A DNA stretch of 6,079 bases. Source: Clostridia bacterium. GTDB taxonomy: Bacteria; Bacillota_A; Clostridia; Oscillospirales; CAG-272. Of the stretch, positions 1 through 5,683 are shown in pieces. The DNA lies in assembly GCA_017935805.1 (NCBI GenBank), contig JAGBGV010000220.1:1-6079 (forward strand), read 5' to 3'. Each line of letters starts with the position of its first letter. The first letter of the stretch is position 1. The notes under the pieces are model-generated. The model had not been told where the DNA came from. It ran no database searches and saw only the letters and a list, made by a program, of their open reading frames with translations. The position numbers and the translations under genes are program-made.

Positions 1-399
1 CTCAATATTCTACGCGCATCTCTCACAGCTATGCAGCGTGCTGTAGCAAAGGTAAGAGAAACAGTTTCTCCGGCAGTGGTTCTCATCGACGGAAACCAGC
101 AGGCAGACTTTGGCGTGCCATCGTTCACCGTAGTTAAGGGCGACTCCATATCTCAGTCCATTGCGGCAGCATCGGTGCTTGCAAAGGTCTACCGTGACAG
201 GCTGATGATGAAGCTGGCTGAAGAATATCCCGTCTACGGAATCGCGAAGCACAAGGGATACCCGACCCCCGAGCACAAGCTGGCAGTTTATGAGCACGGT
301 CCGAGCCCTATCCACCGCAGATCATTCCTGTCATTCCTCGAGCGTGACAAGGATAAGCTTGAAGCGGCTCTTCTCAAAAAAACGAGAGAAAGAAGCTGA
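1..399 (+). CDS. rnhB: Ribonuclease HII, C-terminal part (5' end outside window)
   Basis: RNase HII cuts the RNA strand of RNA-DNA hybrids and starts removal of single ribonucleotides misincorporated in DNA; it acts in the cytoplasm on the chromosome. The frame is open from base 1, so the first Met codon at 31 is internal: residues before it (LNILRASLTAM) match the family's conserved helix. The visible 132 residues hold two of the four metal-binding acidic residues: Asp in LIDGN (bases 88-90) and Asp in VKGDS (bases 142-144), followed by the conserved AAASVLAKVYRD helix, the HKGYPTPEH motif and a C-terminal HRRSF element. The N-terminal part with the first Asp-Glu pair lies to the left of the window. 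The gene ends in TGA 6 nt before the yraN-type gene, a pairing common in bacteria, suggesting one transcript. Identification is firm; only the N-terminus cannot be judged. Confidence 0.95.
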   Translation, partial: LNILRASLTAMQRAVAKVRETVSPAVVLIDGNQQADFGVPSFTVVKGDSISQSIAAASVLAKVYRDRLMMKLAEEYPVYGIAKHKGYPTPEHKLAVYEHGPSPIHRRSFLSFLERDKDKLEAALLKKTRERS

Positions 400-405
400 A
401 GCGAA

Positions 406-834
406 ATGAACACTCGTGAATTCGGAAAACTGGGCGAAGACTCAGCCGCAGAGTATCTTGAGGCACACGGTTATCATATACTTGGAAAGAACGTATTCGT
501 CGGTCATCGAGAGATAGATATCATCGCTGAAAACGAAACTCATCTGGCTTTTGTTGAAGTTAAGACAAGACGGCAGGTTCCAGATGCAAATTCGATTTTC
601 GGAACCCCCGCCGATGCGGTTGATTACAAAAAAAGAGAGAATCTCGTCTCTGCCGCGGAGGAATATCTGCTCAAAAACGGATGCGATAAATCCCCTCGTA
701 TTGACGTTATCGAGGTGTATATCTCCCCATTCACAGAAGAGTACAAGGTTCTTGATATGCGCCACTACGAAAATGCCGTAAAAAAGACGGGCAAGTTCTC
801 CCGTAAGAAATACCGAACAAACCTGCTTGACTGA
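406..834 (+). CDS. yraN: YraN/UPF0102 family protein, nuclease-like fold
   Basis: A 142-residue protein of the UPF0102 (YraN) family, which has the restriction-endonuclease-like fold but no well settled role in most bacteria. The order of family motifs is complete: an N-terminal GKLGEDSAAEYLEAHGY helix (residues 7-23), REIDIIA (35-41), FVEVKTR (49-55), an FGTPADAV segment, a Lys-rich helix leading to AAEEYL, and RIDVIEVYI near the C-terminus. Asp38, Glu51 and Lys53 make the D...ExK pattern of this nuclease fold, so the metal site looks intact; nuclease activity itself is inference. The usual Gly before EID is Arg here (R35). The gene starts 6 nt after the rnhB stop with only a weak purine stretch upstream of the ATG, which points to translational coupling with rnhB. 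Length is slightly above the usual 115-130 residues because of a basic C-terminal tail. Confidence 0.9.
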   Translation: MNTREFGKLGEDSAAEYLEAHGYHILGKNVFVGHREIDIIAENETHLAFVEVKTRRQVPDANSIFGTPADAVDYKKRENLVSAAEEYLLKNGCDKSPRIDVIEVYISPFTEEYKVLDMRHYENAVKKTGKFSRKKYRTNLLD

Positions 835-840
835 ATACAC

Positions 841-845
841 GGAGA
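841..845 (+). promoter_or_regulatory. Ribosome binding site that fixes the dipeptidase start
   Basis: GGAGA lies 8 nt before the ATG at 854. A TTG at 827 in the same frame would add nine residues and overlap the upstream gene, but it has no comparable site in front of it and the added residues match nothing in the family. The ATG at 854 is therefore preferred. Confidence 0.7.
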
Positions 846-853
846 GCAATATT

Positions 854-1810
854 ATGAAAGAAAACCTCAAGCTGTTTGACATGCATTGCGATACTGCCAT
901 ACAGCTATACCGAATGGAGCGGGATCTGTATGACAATGACCTACAGATATCCCTCAAAAAAGCGGAAGTGTTCAAGAAATACATTCAGCTTGCGGCATTT
1001 TTTACATATCCCGACCTATCCGATGAGGACGGTTGGAGCGTATTCCTTGCCGCGCTTGATAACTTCAAGAAGCAATGCGAAAAATACGGCGTGAGAATAA
1101 TAAAAACTGCCGCCGAGCTTCAAGAGTTTGACGCATCGGATGAAAAATTCGCAGTAATACTCGCGGTTGAAGACACGCGGATAACAAACGGACAACTTGA
1201 GCGAGTGCAGGAGATGTACGACCTTGGAGTTCGCGTCGCTACCCTGCTTTGGGGCGGACACACCTGCATCGGCGGCTCACACAATACAGAAGAAGGGCTG
1301 ACCGACTTCGGAAAATCAGTTGTAGCTGAAATGGCAAGAGTGGGTATCATTCCCGACATCTCCCACGCATCCTTTAGGTCAACGGATGAGATCATGGACA
1401 TTTGCGAAGAGTGTGGAGTTGTCCCTGTTGCAACCCACATGAACTCTTACACCGAGCGCGGTCACACGAGAAACCTCACAGATGCGCGTTACAAGCGACT
1501 CACCCGCCTGGGCGGTGTTGCGGGCATCAGCCTTTGCCCCGAGCATCTTACCGACACAGCGGACAAATCCTCTGCCGGCGACGTACTGCGGCACATCATG
1601 CGGTACAGCGCACTTGATAATGGCGGTGTAGGCTTCGGCTGTGACTATGACGGCACACGTCCTCCGCAGGATCTCTCGGATATATCAAAATTACCGATAG
1701 TCGCAGATATGCTCACTTGCCAAGGCTTTGGCGAAGAACAGATACACCGCATATACTACGGAAACGTATTTGATTTTATGGTAAAAAATCTCCCTCACGG
1801 GAAAGAATAA
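854..1810 (+). CDS. Membrane-dipeptidase-type (M19 family) zinc dipeptidase
   Basis: A 318-residue amidohydrolase-fold peptidase of family M19 (renal dipeptidase family), expected to hydrolyse dipeptides at a two-zinc centre; the natural substrate (L-L, L-D or peptidoglycan-derived) cannot be told. Comparing with human renal dipeptidase from memory, ligands and catalytic residues are present: His11 and Asp13 (DMHCDT), Glu106 as bridging ligand (AVEDT), His171 (DISH), His195 (ATH), Arg206 in HTRNLTD, and Asp264 in FGCDYDG. The His195-Arg206 and Arg206-Asp264 spacings (11 and 58) equal those of the human enzyme. There is no signal peptide or lipobox, so the protein should be cytoplasmic, unlike the membrane-anchored animal enzymes. 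Departures are VED where many members have EGG, and three extra residues between the two His ligands. It begins 19 nt after the yraN-type gene and ends 33 nt before thrC, so it is probably read on the same transcript. Confidence 0.9.
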   Translation: MKENLKLFDMHCDTAIQLYRMERDLYDNDLQISLKKAEVFKKYIQLAAFFTYPDLSDEDGWSVFLAALDNFKKQCEKYGVRIIKTAAELQEFDASDEKFAVILAVEDTRITNGQLERVQEMYDLGVRVATLLWGGHTCIGGSHNTEEGLTDFGKSVVAEMARVGIIPDISHASFRSTDEIMDICEECGVVPVATHMNSYTERGHTRNLTDARYKRLTRLGGVAGISLCPEHLTDTADKSSAGDVLRHIMRYSALDNGGVGFGCDYDGTRPPQDLSDISKLPIVADMLTCQGFGEEQIHRIYYGNVFDFMVKNLPHGKE

Positions 1811-1828
1811 AAAACAATCCACAAAAGT

Positions 1829-1833
1829 AAGGA
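1829..1833 (+). promoter_or_regulatory. thrC ribosome binding site
   Basis: AAGGA lies 10 nt before the thrC ATG at 1844, inside the 33-nt gap after the dipeptidase stop. The gap is A-rich and holds no hairpin, so there is no room for a T-box leader or attenuator here. Confidence 0.6.
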
Positions 1834-1843
1834 CACAGAAAAA

Positions 1844-3325
1844 ATGAGATACAGAAGTACAAGAGACATCTCCAACAATCCCGCATATGTTACATCCGCT
1901 GAAGCAATCAAGCAGGGACTTGCGCCCGACGGCGGCCTTTATATTCCCGAAGAGTTCCCCACACTGACTCATGGCGACTTTGAAAATCTTTGCAAAATGG
2001 ATTACGCAGAGCGTGCCGCATTCATCCTTGGGCTCTTCCTCGATGACTACGACAAGGACGCACTTCTTTCATCCTGCCGCGAGGCATACTCCGAAAAGCG
2101 CTTCCCCGGCGGTGCTGCTCCTATGCACGAAATGAACGACGGAATCTATTCTCTTGAGCTGTGGCACGGTCCCACCTCCGCATTCAAGGATATGGCGCTT
2201 CAGATCATGCCCCGCCTTCTCTCCCTTGCTCTGCAGATGACAGGAGAAAAGCGGATCGCTCACATCCTCGTTGCCACAAGCGGTGACACGGGCAAGGCTG
2301 CTCTTGAAGGATACAGCGATGTTGACGGCGTTAAGATCACCGTATTCTACCCTGTAGACGGTGTAAGCCGTATGCAGAAGCACCAGATGCAGACAACTCT
2401 CGGTTCAAACGTTTACGTTGCGGCTGTTCGCGGAAACTTTGACGACGCACAGAACGGTGTTAAGGCTATCTTCTCCGATAAAGAGCTGGCAGAAAAGGCA
2501 AACGAGGCAGGATTCTTCTTCGGAAGCGCTAACTCTATCAACTGGGGTCGCCTCGCACCGCAGATCGTTTACTATATTTCCGCTTACTGTGATCTCGTAA
2601 ACAGCGGCAAGATCGCACACAGCGACCGTGTCAACGTATGTGTACCCACCGGTAACTTCGGCAATATTTTCGCCGCTTATATAGCAAAGCTTATGGGACT
2701 GCCTGTAAACCGCTTCATCGTTGCTTCCAACAGCAATAATGTGCTCACAGACTTTATTAACACCGGAGTTTACGACAGAACAAGAGAGTTCAAAAAGACG
2801 ATCAGCCCTTCTATGGATATCCTCATTTCCTCCAACCTCGAGAGACTTCTCTTCACCCTCGGCGGTGCAGATCTTACCGCTGATCTTATGAACGATTTGA
2901 AACAGAACGGCAAGTACACCGCACCTGAGTCCCTGATGAACACACTTCGCGAGAACTTCTGCGGCTACTTCATGGACGAGGCCGAGACAAAGGCTGCTAT
3001 TGCAAATTCCTACACGGGCGAGGGATACCTCATTGATCCTCATACAGCAGTTGGCTACGGCTGTGCAAAAAAATACCGTGCTGAATCCGGAGACAATACT
3101 CCCGTGATCCTCGCATCTACTGCAAGCCCCTACAAATTTGCACCTGCAGTTTGCGAGTCTATCGGTCTTTCCGTAAACGAGGACATTTTCACTTGTCTTA
3201 CCGATCTCTCTGCGGCAACAAATACAGAGATTCCCGCACCTCTCGCCAACACACTTGGTATGGAAGTTCGCTTCACCGAAGTGCTTGATCCTGCAGATAT
3301 GCCTGCTGTTCCCTTCAGAGTGTAA
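1844..3325 (+). CDS. thrC: Threonine synthase, long form
   Basis: A PLP-dependent (fold type II) enzyme that converts O-phospho-L-homoserine and water to L-threonine and phosphate, the last step of threonine synthesis, in the cytoplasm. At 493 residues it belongs to the long class (E. coli/yeast and many Clostridia), not the roughly 350-residue Bacillus type. Residues 1 to about 80 form the N-terminal threonine synthase domain (SAEAIKQGLAPDGGLYIPEE). The catalytic domain holds HGPTSAFKD, with Lys115 the expected Schiff-base lysine, the SGDTG phosphate-binding loop (146-150), SANSINWGR (228-236) and PTGNFGN (268-274). All expected motifs are present and the frame is uninterrupted. No hom or thrB is adjacent in this window. 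It ends 2 nt before the phosphoesterase gene, so the two are very probably co-translated. The start is supported by AAGGA upstream and by the family N-terminus. Confidence 0.96.
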   Translation: MRYRSTRDISNNPAYVTSAEAIKQGLAPDGGLYIPEEFPTLTHGDFENLCKMDYAERAAFILGLFLDDYDKDALLSSCREAYSEKRFPGGAAPMHEMNDGIYSLELWHGPTSAFKDMALQIMPRLLSLALQMTGEKRIAHILVATSGDTGKAALEGYSDVDGVKITVFYPVDGVSRMQKHQMQTTLGSNVYVAAVRGNFDDAQNGVKAIFSDKELAEKANEAGFFFGSANSINWGRLAPQIVYYISAYCDLVNSGKIAHSDRVNVCVPTGNFGNIFAAYIAKLMGLPVNRFIVASNSNNVLTDFINTGVYDRTREFKKTISPSMDILISSNLERLLFTLGGADLTADLMNDLKQNGKYTAPESLMNTLRENFCGYFMDEAETKAAIANSYTGEGYLIDPHTAVGYGCAKKYRAESGDNTPVILASTASPYKFAPAVCESIGLSVNEDIFTCLTDLSAATNTEIPAPLANTLGMEVRFTEVLDPADMPAVPFRV

Positions 3326-3327
3326 AA

Positions 3328-4047
3328 ATGGCTCTGTACGCTATAGCTGATCTGCATCTGTCAGACGGAACAAACAAACCAATGGACATTTTCGGCGCTC
3401 GCTGGAAAGATCACACCGACAAGATCGTATCACGTTGGTCATCCCTTGTCACAGCTGACGATACAGTTATCATCCCCGGAGATGTATCCTGGGCAATGAC
3501 GCTTGAGGAGGCGGCGGCAGATTTTCGTCTCATTGATTCACTCCCCGGTAAGAAGATCATCGGCAAGGGAAACCATGACTACTGGTGGACAACCGCATCC
3601 AAAATGAAGCGGTTTCTTGAATCAATTGGCGTAGCAGCTGTGGATTTTCTCTTCAACAATGCATTTGCCACGGATGAAGCTGTGATTTGCGGTACACGGG
3701 GCTGGTATATCGAAGAAAAGCTGCAGGATACTCCGGATCCCACTGACTACGAGAAAATAGTCAACCGTGAATGTCAGCGGCTTGATCTGTCACTGAAAAC
3801 AGGTGCATCACTCAAGGGAGACCAAGATATTCCAACGTTCGCCTTTCTGCATTTCCCTCCCGTGTTTGGAGATTTCGTGTGCGAGCCGATAATCGACACT
3901 CTTCTCGCCCATGGGGTAAATCAGTGTTATTACGGTCATATACATGGCAAATATCTCATCCCGCACACCTTTGAATACAGAGGCGTAAATCTGTCAATAA
4001 TTTCCGCAGACTACCTTAATTTTACACCTCAGCGGATTTTTATATGA
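3328..4047 (+). CDS. Calcineurin-like metallophosphoesterase of unknown substrate
   Basis: A 239-residue protein with the full set of metallophosphoesterase motifs in order: DLH (Asp8, His10), GDVSW (Asp52), GNHDYWW (Asn82, His83), LHFPP (His175) and GHIHG (His204, His206). These coordinate two metal ions in the family, so an active phosphohydrolase is likely. The GDVSW and GNHDYWW versions resemble a group of predicted phosphohydrolases from Firmicutes (COG1768-like, recalled rather than searched); the substrate is not known to me. There is no signal peptide or membrane segment, so it should be cytoplasmic. The ATG is only 2 nt after the thrC stop and has no clear ribosome binding site of its own (only a weak AGAG), which suggests reinitiation by ribosomes finishing thrC. 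The fold starts directly at the N-terminus (LYAIADLHLS), so no earlier start is needed. It is the last gene before a terminator-like hairpin. Confidence 0.88.
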   Translation: MALYAIADLHLSDGTNKPMDIFGARWKDHTDKIVSRWSSLVTADDTVIIPGDVSWAMTLEEAAADFRLIDSLPGKKIIGKGNHDYWWTTASKMKRFLESIGVAAVDFLFNNAFATDEAVICGTRGWYIEEKLQDTPDPTDYEKIVNRECQRLDLSLKTGASLKGDQDIPTFAFLHFPPVFGDFVCEPIIDTLLAHGVNQCYYGHIHGKYLIPHTFEYRGVNLSIISADYLNFTPQRIFI

Positions 4048-4060
4048 TTTCCCCAAAAAT

Positions 4061-4087
4061 CCGACCGCTTGTCGGGAGAAAATTTTT
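4061..4087 (+). terminator. Probable terminator of the rnhB-to-phosphoesterase unit
   Basis: CCGAC (4061-4065) and GTCGG (4071-4075) form a 5-bp GC-rich stem around the loop CGCTT, followed after a few purines by a run of five T at 4083-4087. AAAAAT at 4055-4060 could pair with ATTTTT at 4082-4087 to lengthen the structure with a bulge. The stem is short and the T run is not immediately adjacent, so efficiency may be partial. Confidence 0.5.
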
Positions 4088-4098
4088 CCTATTTTGAC

Positions 4099-4127
4099 TT
4101 GACAAGCACAGATAATAATTGTAAAAT
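4099..4127 (+). promoter_or_regulatory. Sigma-A type promoter of tig
   Basis: The -35 hexamer TTGACA (4099-4104) is a perfect consensus, followed after exactly 17 nt by the -10 hexamer TAAAAT (4122-4127). The A/T-rich stretch just upstream (about 4078-4095) could act as an UP element. Transcription would start near A4134, giving a leader of about 50 nt that is AT-rich and without notable structure. This is the only strong promoter I see in the window. Confidence 0.8.
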
Positions 4128-4169
4128 ATAAAGAGCTATGTAAATATTATAAGCATTATATAAAACACC

Positions 4170-4175
4170 AAGGAG
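4170..4175 (+). promoter_or_regulatory. tig ribosome binding site
   Basis: AAGGAG lies 9 nt before the ATG at 4185 in an A-rich, unstructured context, which fits high expression of trigger factor. Confidence 0.8.
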
Positions 4176-4184
4176 AAACATAAA

Positions 4185-5489
4185 ATGAGCCTGAAATCCC
4201 AGGAAATTATTGCTGCTAACCAGAAGAAGATCACAATCGATGTTGATCGCGCTACTTTTGAAAAGGCAATCAACAAAACATACAAGGCAGCATCCAAGAA
4301 CATCACAATCCCCGGCTTCCGCAAGGGCAAAGCTCCCCGTGCGCTTGTAGAAAAGATGTACGGCAAGGAAGTATTCTACGAGGACGCTATCAACGAGATC
4401 ATTCCCGAAGCTTACGCTGAAGCTGTTAAGGAAGTTCCCGAAACCATCGTTAGCCGTCCCGAATTCGACATCGAATCCATCGACGAAAACGGCGTAGTTC
4501 TCGTTGCTACATTCTTCGTAAAGCCTGAAGTTGAGATCAAGGATTACATGGGCATCGCAGTTGAACGCCCCATCCTCACAGTATCTGACGAAGATATCGA
4601 AAACGAGCTGAAGAAGGTTCAGAACCGCAACTCCCGTATGATCGAGATCACAGACCGCGCTGCTCAGAACGACGACGTTGTTACAATCGACTTCGAAGGC
4701 TTCGTTGACGGTACACCCTTCGACGGCGGCAAGGCTGAAGGTCACTCCCTTAAGCTCGGCTCCGGTCAGTTCATCCCTGGCTTTGAAGATCAGATCGTTG
4801 GCAAGAGCATCGGCGACGAGTTCGACGTTAACGTAACTTTCCCCGCTGATTACCACGCTGAAAACCTCGCAGGTAAGGAAGCTACATTCAAGTGCAAGCT
4901 CCACGCTATTAAGTTCAACGAGCTTCCCGTACTTGATGACGAATTTGCAAAGGACGTTTCCGAATTCGACACACTTGACGAATACAAGGCTGACATCAAG
5001 GCTCACCTTGAAGAAGACAACAAGAAGCACGCTGACGCTCATGTTGACGAAGAGCTCATCAAGGCTCTCATCGAAAAGCTCGAAGGTGATATTCCCGAGT
5101 GCATGTTCGAGAACGAAACAGAAAACTTCGTTCGTGACTACGACAACAGACTCCGCATGAACGGTCTCGACCTTAAGACATACTTCCAGTACACCGGCAT
5201 GGATCTCGATACTCTCAGAAAGCAGATGAGACCTGACGCTGAAAGACAGGTTAAGACTCGCCTCGCTCTCGAAAAGATCGCTGCACTTGAAGGCATCGCT
5301 GTTTCCGAAGAGGAGATTGCTGAAGAATACGCTCGCCTTGCTGAAATGTACGGCATGGAAGAAGCTAAGATCAAGGAAGTTGTTGAAGCTGACGCTGTTG
5401 CAGAAGACCTCAAGGTTAAGAAGGCTGTTGAACTCGTTAGAGAAAAGGCAGTTATCACAGAAGTCGAGCACAAACACGACGCTGAATAA
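4185..5489 (+). CDS. tig: Trigger factor, ribosome-associated chaperone and prolyl isomerase
   Basis: Trigger factor binds the ribosome next to the peptide exit tunnel and shields and folds nascent chains. The 434 residues match the usual family length and show all three domains. The N-terminal ribosome-binding domain covers residues 1 to about 145, with the signature GFRKGKAPR at 44-52 that docks on ribosomal protein L23. The FKBP-type peptidyl-prolyl isomerase domain spans about 161-245 (VTIDFEGFVDGTPFDGG, then LGSGQFIPGFEDQIVG at 191-206). The helical C-terminal chaperone domain runs from about 246 to the end, rich in Glu and Lys, closing with EVEHKHDAE. Codon choice is strongly biased (mostly AAG for Lys, GCT for Ala, GAA for Glu, ATC for Ile), more than in the upstream genes, as expected for high expression. 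The gene has its own promoter and terminator; clpP follows after 194 nt, a frequent neighbour in Clostridia. Confidence 0.97.
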   Translation: MSLKSQEIIAANQKKITIDVDRATFEKAINKTYKAASKNITIPGFRKGKAPRALVEKMYGKEVFYEDAINEIIPEAYAEAVKEVPETIVSRPEFDIESIDENGVVLVATFFVKPEVEIKDYMGIAVERPILTVSDEDIENELKKVQNRNSRMIEITDRAAQNDDVVTIDFEGFVDGTPFDGGKAEGHSLKLGSGQFIPGFEDQIVGKSIGDEFDVNVTFPADYHAENLAGKEATFKCKLHAIKFNELPVLDDEFAKDVSEFDTLDEYKADIKAHLEEDNKKHADAHVDEELIKALIEKLEGDIPECMFENETENFVRDYDNRLRMNGLDLKTYFQYTGMDLDTLRKQMRPDAERQVKTRLALEKIAALEGIAVSEEEIAEEYARLAEMYGMEEAKIKEVVEADAVAEDLKVKKAVELVREKAVITEVEHKHDAE

Positions 5490-5505
5490 TCCGACATTTT
5501 CGATT

Positions 5506-5540
5506 CCGCTGCCTGAGGATCTCTTCGGGCGGCGGTTTTC
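5506..5540 (+). terminator. Strong intrinsic terminator after tig
   Basis: Bases 5506-5518 pair with 5523-5535 to form an uninterrupted 13-bp stem (including four G-U pairs) with a 4-nt loop ATCT, followed at once by TTTTC. It starts 16 nt after the tig stop codon. This should end most tig transcripts, though the T run of four is short and some read-through into clpP is possible. Confidence 0.85.
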
Positions 5541-5559
5541 AGTAAATGCACAGCCGCCG
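5530..5559 (+). repeat. Second hairpin competing for the terminator's 3' arm
   Basis: CGGCGG (5530-5535), the distal half of the terminator's 3' arm, is exactly complementary to CCGCCG (5554-5559), with two further possible pairs inside (T5536-G5553, T5537-A5552). The two hairpins cannot form together. The partner lies downstream of the T run, so it is made only in transcripts that have already read through. Function is unknown. Confidence 0.4.
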
Positions 5560-5565
5560 GAATAG

Positions 5566-5577
5566 TTTCCCGGGAAA
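5566..5577. repeat. 12-bp perfect palindrome in the clpP leader
   Basis: TTTCCCGGGAAA is a perfect palindrome with no spacer, 107 bp before the clpP start codon. It could be a protein-binding site, but a 6-bp-arm palindrome is expected once or twice in a window of this size by chance, so the functional reading is weak. Confidence 0.35.
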
Positions 5578-5593
5578 TATCCCACTTTTGCGG

Positions 5594-5615
5594 TTGCGCG
5601 TCAATAACGCGGCAA
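5594..5615. repeat. Bulged inverted repeat in the clpP leader
   Basis: TTGCGCGT (5594-5601) pairs with ACGCG-CAA (5607-5615, with G5612 bulged) around the loop CAATA, giving an 8-bp stem. An outer TTTGC/GCAAA pair (5587-5591 with 5612-5616) offers an alternative pairing. It is either an RNA hairpin in a long clpP leader or an operator. No T run follows, so it is not a terminator. Confidence 0.4.
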
Positions 5616-5671
5616 ACAATATTCCACATGTCACAGATACAGATTCAAGCATAACATAATAATAAACAATC

Positions 5672-5676
5672 GGAGG
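5672..5676 (+). promoter_or_regulatory. clpP ribosome binding site
   Basis: GGAGG lies 7 nt before the ATG at 5684. This strong, well-spaced site fixes the clpP start. Confidence 0.85.
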
Positions 5677-5683
5677 TAATACT

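Noticed and set aside
827..853. Upstream TTG start for the dipeptidase, overlapping the yraN-type gene by 8 nt
   Set aside because: No ribosome binding site precedes it, whereas GGAGA is well placed for the ATG at 854, after which the family N-terminus begins promptly.
442..984. A 180-codon minus-strand open frame across the yraN-type gene and the dipeptidase start
   Set aside because: It spans two well supported genes on the opposite strand and shows no recognisable domain.
2405..3043. A 212-codon minus-strand open frame inside thrC
   Set aside because: Shadow of a clear threonine synthase; the translation has no family motif and no ribosome binding site was evident.
4141..4165. AT-rich imperfect repeat (TATAA-gca-TTATA) in the tig leader
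   Set aside because: A 5-bp A/T-only pairing is expected by chance in such AT-rich sequence and would be unstable as RNA.
4089..5585. A 498-codon open frame on the minus strand covering all of tig
   Set aside because: It mirrors tig and is explained by its strong codon bias, which removes stop codons from the complementary frame. The translation is a low-complexity Val/Phe/Leu/Ser/Asn-rich string with no motif, and trigger factor on the + strand is unmistakable.
5597..5616. Possible CtsR-like heptads (CGTCAAT and CGGCAAA)
   Set aside because: Each differs from GGTCAAA at two positions and the spacing is 4 nt where CtsR sites have 3, so this is not a credible CtsR operator.
5594..5622. Possible clpP promoter TTGCGC, 17 nt, CAATAT
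   Set aside because: Only three of six matches in each hexamer, and it overlaps the inverted repeat. CATAAT at 5655-5660 has a fair -10 but nothing like a -35 at the right distance. Neither is strong enough to annotate.
5546..5659. A 37-codon open frame between the tig terminator and clpP (starting MHSRRNSFPG)
   Set aside because: It has no Shine-Dalgarno sequence, begins inside the terminator-proximal hairpin loop, and a frame this short without stops is not unusual. It could be kept in mind as a leader peptide only if conserved.
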